From Cinnamomum chago (taxonomy: Eukaryota > Streptophyta > Magnoliopsida > Laurales > Lauraceae): 64,000 nt of DNA. The DNA lies in the NCBI GenBank assembly GCA_038049695.1, contig CP142456.1, positions 76,283,422 to 76,347,421 of the forward strand, in the 5' to 3' direction. The stretch's first letter is position 1. Every line of letters begins with the position of its first letter. Shown one piece after another: positions 12,406 to 22,056 of the stretch. The notes beneath the pieces are model-generated. The model had not been told where the DNA came from, ran no database searches, and saw nothing but the letters and a program-made list of their open reading frames with translations. The position numbers were made by a program, and so were the translations under genes.

Positions 12406-12700
12406 GAAGAAGATATGATGGTTTTGGATTTGGACTTTCTCTTCTTGATAGAAGCTTCTTCTCTCCTTCAATGAGTCCTCCCTAAGAGCAAATGAGGAAA
12501 GTAACGAAAATGGAAAAGGGTTTTGAAACTTTTTTTAAGATAAAAGTATGGAGAAGATATGGGGGTTTTGGATTTACACCTCTTTTCTTCATAGCTGCTC
12601 CTTCTTTTCTTCTCTGATTCATTGTTCAGAGAAAATGGGAAAAGAATTTTGGGACTTTTTAAGATAAAAAAAGTAGAGATATCCCTATTCAGAGAAAAAA
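12406..12700. repeat. Degenerate tandem duplication, about 145 bp
   Basis: Two diverged blocks begin with GAAGATATG at 12409 and 12554 and share GGTTTTGGATTT, TCTTC-rich and AAGATAAAA segments in the same order. The repeat is old and imperfect. No function is apparent. Confidence 0.6.
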
Positions 12701-12736
12701 AAACAAAATCTTTGCGGTGCATTTGAGACTCCTATA

Positions 12737-12771
12737 GTCTATACAAGAGGTTGATGGCGGTTTGGGCTTTT
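12737..12771 (-). repeat. Right arm of a distant inverted repeat
   Basis: Inverse partner of 11852-11887, sharing CGCCATCAACCTC on the minus strand. See that entry for the pair. Confidence 0.6.
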
Positions 12772-12824
12772 CACTAAGGGGTTTTTCTGATTAAGTCCAT
12801 TTTTTTTTCTTTTTTAGTCCTAAA

Positions 12825-13210
12825 TGCCTAAAATACCCTATTTATTACCTTTGCTTTCCCAAAATCCTTTCCTTGGTTGTTCCCCGCAAATCGTCATCCC
12901 ACCTGCTCACGACTTCAGGTCGACTTCCGCGAAGAGGGCAAAGTTGGGACACGACAATGCAGATCTTAAGCATGGCAAGGACACCCGATCTGCACATGAG
13001 AACGGAAATGGAAAACACGATCCATTCAAGATCTTCATCGGCTACGATCCTCGCGAGGACCTCGCCTACGAGGTGTGTCGTTTACTCCATCTTGAAAAGC
13101 GAACTTCGATTCCAGACGAAGTGCACCCGATCTCGGAGGAAAAGGCCTCTACCGTCGCGAGTGCGGCTCCACCAGAGATGGATCATGCTATCTTATCTGC
13201 TAATCTATGA
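12825..13210 (+). pseudogene. Fragment of a plant sugar-transferase-like gene, frame-shifted
   Basis: One frame reads about 85 residues ending in FKIFIGYDPREDLAYEVC, which matches the start of a family of plant nucleotide-diphospho-sugar transferase-like proteins, in which FxIFIGYDPRE precedes the GT-A fold. Past Cys the family's continuation (a HSxLKRTSIP-type segment, then GLYRRECGSTRDG) appears only when the frame changes, so there are at least one or two small indels. The copy stops at about 13190, with no catalytic DxD region. Loss of the 3' part and the frame shifts make it a pseudogene fragment, perhaps carried in by a transposon. The region is noticeably GC-richer than its flanks. The family match is from memory. 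Confidence 0.6.
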
Positions 13211-13215
13211 ACTAG

Positions 13216-15856
13216 GATCTCTCTATGAAAACACAAAATGAAACTTGAAATATTTCTTCTCCAATAGAGATGAAGAAACTCAATGAAAAATTCAAAATCT
13301 CGTCAGATGTCCTAATTTGAAATGTAATTGGAAAACTTAATCTCTTTTTTTTTTTTTTTTTTTTGCCCTGGTTTGAAATTTACACAAAAGTTGAGTCTTA
13401 TTTTTTTTTAAAAATCAATATTTAAAGTCTTTTTAAGTAAGTAATTGTCCTAAATCTAATCCACGATAACAACAACATTTGTGTCAATCTTCATAGAGAA
13501 AAAAACAAAAACTAAAAATAACAATTCATGTAGTGTAGCCGTCTAGGTGAGTACAGTTCGCATTTCAAACGGAACTTACATGTGTTGGAGGATTACTTGT
13601 CTTCACACTACACTTTGGATTCCTGCAGTGTCTTGTTAATTCTAGAACGACCCCTTCTGTTCTGTCATTATTCTAGACTACGGGTGCCACTCATCCATCA
13701 TCACCTTATCTCCAACACCTAGAGCCAAGAAGAGCGTGGTCCAGTCGACCCTTTGAGCTGTCATCACATAAATCACAAGCCCGCCCGCCCATGAGTCATG
13801 ACCTTTCGGTTTCCAAATTGCGGGCCCCACATAACTCTCTCAACAAAAACTGCTTCGATCCCTTTCGGTTTCGATGACGACTGTATCTCGTGTCGTTTGT
13901 GACCTTTTTCCTGTGCATACGTTGTAACGCCTTTGCTCGCGCTCACATGGATTTTGTGACCGGACAATATCTTGTGGGCCCCCTCGGCTCGGCTCACGAT
14001 ATGCATGATTTGTAATTGTGTTTATCCTCGTTAGATGGATGGTCCTGATAGGTTACACGTGTACCAGGTTTTTGAAGACAGACAGGGCACCGTTTCAACT
14101 CCCAAAGAGGAATAAATTACTTGCTTGAAAAGTGGGAATGGAATCCGGTCCCTACTTACCAAACCTGGGCTTATGGACAAGAGGTTTCAGTTATCATGTC
14201 GGGTCACAAAACAGCCACCGCCAACCGGTGGATAGCACTACCAACCTTAAGTATGATTTATCAAAAAAGGGAAAGAAATATAAAGGAGGGAAGAAAGGAG
14301 GATGGAGTTTTAAAAAACACTCTAATTTTTTCTTAAATTATAAATTATTATATACAGTTTGGATTTGTAAAGTATTGGATTGCAGGGGTACCAAATAAAA
14401 AATGGTACTGTGATATGATATTTCTAGAAAATTAAATTGTGTATATATCAAGATTTTTTTTACCCTAGCCGAAGGAGGTTGAAACCCAAGAGAGCCCCAC
14501 ATATGTAGGAAGAGATCTCGCACATACAAGTGAGAAGAGGGTAGCATACTTCGGGCCCGTTTGGTAATTTTACTTGTAAAATAAAGTGGATCAAATATAA
14601 TGAGGTTATGATGGTATTTTATTTTTAGTTGTTAGGTATGGAATCTTTGACTTTTTTTTAATTGAAAAATGGAGGGATTTTTTTTTGCCTTTTACTAGAG
14701 AAAGGATGTTTTTTTTAATTTTTTATCTTTTATTAAGATGGAGGAGAATTTAAATTAAAGTACTAACCCTTTATCTAAAAATGAAGGCTTTACTTGTTTT
14801 TACTAATCTAATAAAGTGCCAAACTGACCCTAGGGATATAACTCTGGGCACCTGGGTGAGGGGTGTCAATCGAACAACCCCTAGTTCGCTAGATAAAAAA
14901 AATATTAAGAACATGTTTGTATATGTCTTTTTGGCATAATTCTCCTTTTAATTTGTATAGCATTTTTGTGTGTTATGCAACCCATTTTATTGGACAAAAT
15001 CAACTGAATTGAAAATGTTTTTTCCTCACAAAAGAGGAAAGCAAAGTTTGCTCCCCTCCAAGAATCCATTTCTGAATAAGAAAAAATGTGGGTTCCTTTT
15101 CTAAAAACTCAAACTTCTTTATTAGGACCCACTCACCCTAATCTTTGCTGAAATCCTAAGATTTCTCTAGAAATCGGGTGCTAAATGATTACTAAAGCGA
15201 TTGAAGATCAAGTCGGTAAGGAACTTATTATTTGATGGGAAATAATTGTCTTTGCTTTTGCCATACGAAGGTAAATTTCAGTGGACGAATGGTTCTGGCC
15301 CACAGAATGAGCGATTACAAGGCTCTGTCTTTGTCATGGGGATATAAAAAATAAAAATGTTCGATGACCTGCACTAGTTAGTTGGGTCTAGACTTGTGTA
15401 TTTATTTGTGGTTTGGCAGAATTGTCAAGCTTCTGTCTTGTTTAAATTTGAATCAATCTAATGTGTGTAGCACATGAAATATGGGTTTTGTTTCAGTGTG
15501 CCCCCATGTGAACCAGTCCATGTGATGCGCAGACGCTAAAACCTAGCTGCATTATTGGCCTGCACATGGACATTTTCTAATACCCTCGACCTAAATGTTC
15601 CATGTGCATTGAAACAATTATTTACCATTCCAAAGGGTCCGAAGATAGATCGTGGAGTCTCATCCTTATTATGTTCTTGTATGAGTCATGTCTACCCGGC
15701 CTGGTGGTGTTAATTGGCTCATTATACCGGTTTGGGCAAGTGGCCCATTTGGCTTGACTTGCTCACTGGGCTCATTTGGGTCTCTTATGTGGTTAAAACG
15801 TTAAGATTTATTTTTCTTGTTATCTCGGATGCGAATTAAGGATTTGATCAATCTTA
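13216..15856. other. Intergenic; contains a possible MITE at 14553-14830
   Basis: No gene was recognised. A candidate non-autonomous element at 14553-14830 starts GGGCCCGTTTGG and ends with the inverse of GGGTCAGTTTGG. Its target duplication is unclear, so its superfamily is undecided. The part at 13540-14110 is GC-richer with many CG dinucleotides but has no supported reading frame. Confidence 0.5.
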
Positions 15857-16159
15857 AGTCGTGTTTTTTTCATGAAATTTCTGCCAGGAATTCACCATGT
15901 CCAAGAATTCCTAGACATGATGTTGCATGCTGTCTTCTGAAATTTCTGAATTCCATATTTCTTCATTAGTATTTTTGGATTTCAGCCACATGAAAGGTTT
16001 ATTTTAACCTTTAGAAATATAGGAATTCCAATTCCTTTGCATTTTTGTGGAATTTCTAGATGCTCAAGCCCAAATGAGCATCCAGGAATTCCACTATCTC
16101 TAGGAATTCAGGAATTTCCGATAAAGAAATTCTTGAAATTCCAGCAAAGAAACAGACCC
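15857..16159. mobile_element. Tourist-like (PIF/Harbinger) MITE, copy 2
   Basis: The 303-bp element is flanked by TTA on both sides (15854-15856 and 16160-16162). Its right end reads as GGGTCTGTTTCTTTGCTGG on the minus strand, and its left end is a decayed version of the same. The interior with repeated GGAATTCC-like words and the GATGCTC...GAGCATCC pair matches the copy at 6026-6340. Confidence 0.78.
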
Positions 16160-16162
16160 TTA

Positions 16163-18656
16163 ACAACCTATTGATGGAACATAAATCGAGGAAATGTTGC
16201 TATTTGCCAAGAGAATCTCTTCTATGATCTTGGGATTTGCCAAAACTTAAATCTCAGATATTCTAATTATTTAATTTACATTCTGATCAAAATTACATGC
16301 TTGAAATTGAATAATATTTGCCAATAAACCCTTGTATCTCTTTGGTCTAATGTTGATTGGTAATTGTGTACTAGATTGTATAAGATGAAGAGTTTGGATT
16401 GTTAGAATTTGACTTAAAAATAAGTTTTGAGTCGAGGAATGGAACTCCACAAAGTGAAGCCCAAATTTCAAAAACAAACCTGTTCCTCCCCAAGAGTTCA
16501 CTTCTTTAAGTGAGCTAATGTAGAGACCAAATGTACAGTTCACTTTTTCAACCTAGAGATCTCTCTAGTCAGAGCCTTTTAGAGGATCATGAGTCAAGAT
16601 AGTTTTCTTATTATTTGTTTTTGTAAAAAGGAGCAATTAACAAAAAAAACATAGACATACCATCCAATCAATATAAAAACTATAATACTGCTAGCTATCT
16701 TGTCAAAATTATGAAATGGGTGGTTGAAATAGAAACTTTATTCCCAATTCATGGGTCAGTATCCTTTCATGTTCCTAACCACTGGCCAACTGCAAAAAAA
16801 TAAAAAATGAAAAGGTAAGAAAGGGCAGCCACGAACAGCCATCAAAATCAGCAGTAGAGCAGTCTCCTATTCTCTTTATGATCTAGGTGTAATTCCCAGC
16901 ACACCTTTGATTGCAAGTGATTCTGAAATGAAAGCCAAATTCTCATCCTATGGATTCACAACCTTCCATCCTTTATTCTTAGTGCTATATAATTACTTAG
17001 ATATTCCTTGCCTTTCAACTCTTATGCTTGAGATGGCAGATGTGCAGCACTACCTCATTTTGAAACTTCTGGAGAGGGAGATGAACCTGTAGATTTTTTT
17101 TTCCTCACCACCTTGTAGTTGTAAGATAAAGTTTTCACTGCTTGGCCCAAGATGTGAAATTTAAATTCATCATATTAATTTGCATTATTAAAACGGTTTA
17201 AGTTCGCTTGGTTGGTGAGCGACCCCATTTTTTAAAGATTAAAAAATCTAAAGTCTTCTCTATCTTTTATTTCAATAGGCCCCACACTCCCTATTTTAAT
17301 TTCTAGCTATATTTGTTAGGAAATTACTGTAGCTCTTAAGTATTTTCTATGGTGGAGTGGGCATGAAGGGGACATCAAATGAATGGCAGTAAATTGATGG
17401 TAAAATAGGATTCAGTAAAAGAAGAAATTAAGACGTGAAGAGTGTAGGATATAAAGTGAGACCCTCACTTTTCTAAAATTTGATGTTTTAGATGAAGGTT
17501 GGTTAATAACTTTTCACCCAAGAATAGATTATTTCATGGTCATTTGTAATCCTTTGTTTCTTCAATTTAAGCTACATTAATAATAAAAAAAACATGCATT
17601 TCTTAAAATTCTTAGAAATTGACTATAATATAAACAAGCAGCCCCAAAAAAAGGAATTTTTATTGGCAATTTATAGTCATCTCGTTTAATGTGAGAATTG
17701 GTAGTTATTAATCATTTCCATTTCATGGTTAAAATTCAAATGAAGTTTTAAATGTGATGATTAAGAGTGATAGACCATGCCTCTTTTTATTGATTTATTT
17801 TCTTGGAAATGACCAAATCAAACAAAGAAGTTGTGGTTCAATGATCAAACTTGGTCCTGCAGACTTATTTAAAATTACATGGCAGGTTAAAGTCAGCATG
17901 CGTCATTCAAAAACAGTGGGTTTAAAACAAACACCCATCCACTGTATATTGGCTCAAAAGTTACACAGAAGAGTCACTGGAGACTGGACACACTGTTTTT
18001 ATTTTAAATCATGCTGACTAAAATTATTTATAGGGGGGTGACATTGAACGGCTAAGATTCTCCGCCATAGATGGTGTATCAAGAGCAGTTCCGAAATTTA
18101 AGTTAATCCACATGTACAGATAATGGGTGCAAACTGAGAAATGATGGGGCACCAACTTTGAACATTATTTTTACCAAAATAAAAAATAAAAATTTAAAAA
18201 TTATATAAACAAAAGTAAAAAATCTGAACATTATCGTCACTCACCAGTCACCACATAGTGTCGTACAAATTTAAATGTCCTGTGCCTCATTTGTACTGCT
18301 GTAACTTTAACGCACAGCAGTTCATGTGCCCTCAGCAAAACTAACCTTTTATCTTTATTTAATTTGAAAATTGGGGTATGACGTGACACTTTATTGCTGG
18401 GGAGTATAAGAAATCTGCAAGAATTTTCAAAATTATATTATTTTAAATTATAATATATTAAGTTAGGAGATTTTGACTTTAATTTTGGCAGTTAATTATC
18501 ATTTTAACCGATGATAATGTATCTACTCATATAATTATCCACTCATTTTTTTCATCAAACTACTTATGTTTTAGTCGTTCTTAAATAAGTATGTCACTTT
18601 TACTTCAATTTTTCTATTTTTATTTTATTCAACTTGTTTTAGAGGAAGAGATTATT
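16163..18656. other. Intergenic, no gene recognised
   Basis: AT-rich; only short frames with no recognisable domains, repeats of note or RNA genes. Confidence 0.55.
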
Positions 18657-18665
18657 TTTTTAATA

Positions 18666-19059
18666 GAGCAAAGCTCTCCTAAGCTCAAGCTTAGGAAAAC
18701 AATTTCGTAAGCTCATGCTTGTGGGGGCTACCTTTGGTTCATCCAAATGGACCAAATATATGACTTCCTTAAATTACACATGTCCACCAACTTTCGATCA
18801 GATCCAAATTTATTTGACCGTTGGATTGACTATGTATCAATCCAAATGGACCGTTGACCATTAAACTTTTAGGCCCATATGAAGATGATATAAATCTCAT
18901 TTGGGGCTGATTTTTTGTAGAGAGGAAGATCCAAGGGAGTCCTTAAAATCCCCCCCCCCCCCCCCCCCCCACCTCCATCTCCATGTGGGTCCCCAAGTGG
19001 GCCCCACCACACATTTGAACTTATCTTATCCTAAACTTGAGCTTAGGAGAGCTGACCCC
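18666..19059. mobile_element. MULE-type MITE family M, copy 1
   Basis: This 394-bp element starts GAGCAAAGCTCTCCTAAGC and ends in GAGAGCTGACCCC, whose inverse is GGGGTCAGCTCTCC. The inner TIR continues through TAAGCTCAAGCTTAGG. It is flanked by a perfect 9-bp direct repeat, TTTTTAATA (18657-18665 and 19060-19068), as expected for a Mutator-like insertion. It contains a poly-C run at about 18951-18971. Two further copies lie at 46616-46994 and about 57987-58373. It is non-coding. Confidence 0.88.
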
Positions 19060-19068
19060 TTTTTAATA

Positions 19069-19740
19069 TGTAATTATTTATTTTACAGTACAAGAAGATA
19101 CTGTGTTCGGACTTGTGGTAGATTGAAGTTGTCCTTTTAGAATTTTACTTTTGAGGCCATTAATTAATATTTTAAATAAAATTTAAATAAAAATTTTTAC
19201 AATCCTTCCAAATAGATTTCATTGGGTTATTGGGACCACGTAAAGTACCAACGGTAGAATATTTTCTCACGTCACCACATCACTCCAGTCCAACCGTCGA
19301 TCTAAGGTTGATACACTCCACAGAGATTGAGATTTTGATGAATTGAATCAAAGTAGGCCACGCCGGAAATGCATATAACAGGTAGATGGATCCCCTGTTT
19401 GGACCATACAGGAGGTGCCACATGGAAGAGGAGTCACATCCCATCTCTTGGAAAAAAAATCCCAACTCCTTAAAAAATTCATCTTTCCATGTGGCACCCC
19501 GTGTATGGTCCAAACAGGGGATCCATTTCCATATAACAGTTGTAATTTAAATAAACCTCGATCCGTTTCACTTTTTCTAACTTATTAAATTCAGGTTATC
19601 CGGTCATGCCCGCGGATGGTGAGGTGGTGGTCAGGTGGTGGAGGTGGGTCCCTGCTTTAATTAAAGTGGAAGAATCTGGGGCACTGCCCGTTCTGCCCGT
19701 CATGCCCGGCTGCCCGTCATGCCCGTTGAGCATTGTAACG
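19069..19740. other. Intergenic, upstream of a TATA box
   Basis: A near-palindromic pair brackets 19387-19524: GGATCCCCTGTTTGGACC in one orientation and its inverse GGTCCAAACAGGGGATCC at about 19508-19525, with GTGCCACATGG words between, suggesting a small foldback element of about 140 bp. Downstream, at 19681-19728, TGCCCG is repeated five or six times in a row of short spacings. Confidence 0.5.
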
Positions 19741-19756
19741 GCGTTAGTTTTTCCTC

Positions 19757-19763
19757 TATAAAT
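19757..19763 (+). promoter_or_regulatory. TATA box, possible promoter of the serine-rich ORF
   Basis: TATAAAT stands in a GC-richer context, preceded by clustered TGCCCG motifs at 19681-19728. It is followed about 30-40 bp later by a pyrimidine-rich leader-like stretch (19828-19855). The only supported plus-strand gene downstream starts at 21796, so the transcript would need a 5' UTR intron. An acceptor-like TTTTGCAG occurs at 21727 and 21747. Linking this box to that gene is inference. Confidence 0.4.
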
Positions 19764-20990
19764 GCAAGTGCCGCCTAGTGAAACGCAGTTTGCCGCTTTG
19801 GCTACTGGACGACGGGTGCGAAGGTTTAGCTTCTTCTCCTTCCTCTTCGTCTCTCATTTTTTATATTATTATTATTATTTCCTTATTTTTAGGGTTTTAG
19901 AGGTTCATTTTCCGTTGTTTACTGCCAGATCTAAATTTTCAATTTGTTGTTTTATTTTATTCTTTATTTAAGTGGATTAAGAAAAAAAGAGAAAACGATG
20001 ACCCGGCTCGTGAATCGTTTGACTCAGTTGAGTGGTGCTTTATTTTATTTTATTTTATTTTTTACTTTCCGGAGAAAATAAATGGGCCAAATGGTGCTGT
20101 ATTTGCATCAACCCGTCCGAGTCAAACGGACGAGTTGTGGCTGTTGTTCTTTACTTTTGTGTATAAAAAGTACTGAGTTAAGAGCCATGATTCGATCGTG
20201 TTGGACGAGTCAGATCTAACTCGTCCGAGTCGTAATATTCTAATATCTTTCCTTTTTTTTGTTACTCGTGACTTGGCTGTGATAGAGACAGGACGATATC
20301 AGTCAGTTTTCCGCCGGTGGTATGTGTACGTATGAATCCGACCAGCTGGATCTGGATCTCGGTGACGGAGCCTACCGGACGGGTTACTGTTTTAGATTGA
20401 AGGGATTACTTTTCTTTTTTTTCTTCTTTTGCCTCCGCCGGTAGCAGTTTTTTTCCCCTTATCTCAGGGCCCAGGGGCTATTTAGAAAAGTTACAGGTGG
20501 CATATTTGTGGGGCCCATCGGCTTGACCTGAACTTGAAATCTGATCAAGGATCATCCTTTTAGATCTTGATTGATGGAAACGGATACGGACATCCCGTCC
20601 AATGAGGGTGCCACAAGGATGGGGGAGAGGAGAAAAAAAAATTTATTAGAGGGGTGGGATGATGTCATCTGATTTGACATTTTCTCCATCTTGTACAGTA
20701 TGACTCCTGATTGGTCCAAACATGATTCGGATCCTTGATTTATGGATTATTAAGACGGAACCCTTTGTGTGCATCCCTTTGTTTACGGGATACAGGCCGC
20801 GTGTCTGCCATGATGATGCCACGCGTCCCTTTGCGCCCCGGATACATGCCACGCGTCCTTTTCTTTTCGGCTGACAACCTCCGCATCCTGTAGATTGATC
20901 CGGACCACGCAACATACGTGCGACTGAGTCGTCCCTCATTTGTTTCCTGATAATGATAGCGTGGTTCCCGCGACCACTCAAAACCGTGAT

Positions 20991-21600
20991 CCCATTATCT
21001 TCAAAACCATCCAAACCTTTTTATTTATTTATTTATTTTTATTATTATTTATTATTATTATTAGTATTTATTATTTATTATTATTATTTTTTACTATTGG
21101 TGGATTTCTAATCCTTTTCCTCCTATCCAAAGGAAGCTACGTAAACACCTCTATGGTATTTAGGTGGTCACATTAATAGACTTAATCTTCAATTCTTAGG
21201 GTTAATACCAATACCAAGGCCTCCCATTATCTTCAAAACCAACCTTTTTATTTATTTATTTTTTATTTTTTTTATTATTATTTTTGGCTATTGGTGGATT
21301 TCTAATCCTTTTCCTTCTGTCCAGAGGGAAGCTACCTAAACACCTCTATGGCCTTCAGGTGGTCGCAGTAATAGACTCAACTTCAATTCATAGAGTCAAT
21401 ACCAATACCAAGGCCTCTAGGGAGAAAAACCATGGTGCTGAAAAGTGGGCCAACCCAATCTGATTTAAAACCATCCGACTGAAGGAGGCGGCCTCTAGAT
21501 CTATAGAGGGAAAAAAACCGTGGTGCTGAAAAGTGGGCCAACCCAATCTGATTTAAAAACCATCCAACTGAATGAGGAGGAAAACAAAAACAAAAACCCT
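20991..21600. repeat. Two successive tandem duplications (232-bp and about 88-bp periods)
   Basis: The block beginning CCCATTATCTTCAAAACC at 20991 recurs at 21223, with matching ATTGGTGGATTTCTAATCC and AAACACCTCTATGG segments. Just downstream, TGGTGCTGAAAAGTGGGCC at 21433 recurs at 21521. Both lie between the TATA box at 19757 and the ORF at 21796, possibly inside a 5' UTR intron. Confidence 0.8.
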
Positions 21601-21720
21601 AGTGTATTTTATGCTTGAGTAGTACATTTTCAGGTGCTCACGCGGTCTGATTCCGTTATTTTTCTAGTATGTGATAGTTAAGTGCCGACACTGGCTCACC
21701 TATTTCTGCTTCCAATTTTT

Positions 21721-21760
21721 TTTGCAGGTAATCTTTGTCTTTTGCAGGTAATCTTTGTCT
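21721..21760 (+). repeat. 20-bp tandem repeat duplicating a splice-acceptor-like site
   Basis: TTTGCAGGTAATCTTTGTCT occurs twice in perfect tandem, preceded by a T-rich tract. Each copy holds a TTTTGCAG acceptor-like site, with AG at 21727 and 21747, and also an AG|GTAA donor-like word. They lie 35-70 bp upstream of the serine-rich ORF start. Confidence 0.85.
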
Positions 21761-21795
21761 TTTGACATCTTCCTGTAGCTGTTGGTCTTGCAAAA

Positions 21796-22056
21796 ATGGC
21801 TTCCACCTTCGTCTCTGCTGCAGAGCATGGCAAGGAGCATGGCAAGAACCCATCTTTTGGAAAATTCAAACGCTCATGGTCGTCCAATGATTCTTCCTGC
21901 TCAGCTGGTCAGGGGACCAAGACCTGCGTCTGCGCTCCAGCAACCCATGCCGGATCCTTTAAATGCAGGCTTCACAGGGTAAATTCTCACGGCCATTCAT
22001 CTCCACCGCCCCCTCCGCGTCCTGCTGTCTCCAACTCCACCGTAGAGGCGCAATAA
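21796..22056 (+). CDS. Small serine-rich protein with CVCAP-ATHxGSFxCRLHR motif
   Basis: A single-exon 86-residue frame starts in a good context (AAAAATGGC). The product is Ser-rich over residues 27-36. Residues 44-61 read CVCAPATHAGSFKCRLHR, and residues 70-74 are a proline run before a Ser/Thr-rich tail. The Cys-x-Cys-(A/S)-P-(T/A)-T-H-x-G-S-F-x-C-R-L-H-R core is the shared hallmark of a small plant family annotated only as serine-rich or uncharacterised; its biochemical role is not known to me. There is no signal peptide or membrane segment. Length fits the short members. A TATA box at 19757 and duplicated acceptor-like sites at 21727/21747 suggest a spliced 5' UTR, which is inference. It has no gene neighbour that hints at function. 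Confidence 0.75.
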   Translation: MASTFVSAAEHGKEHGKNPSFGKFKRSWSSNDSSCSAGQGTKTCVCAPATHAGSFKCRLHRVNSHGHSSPPPPPRPAVSNSTVEAQ

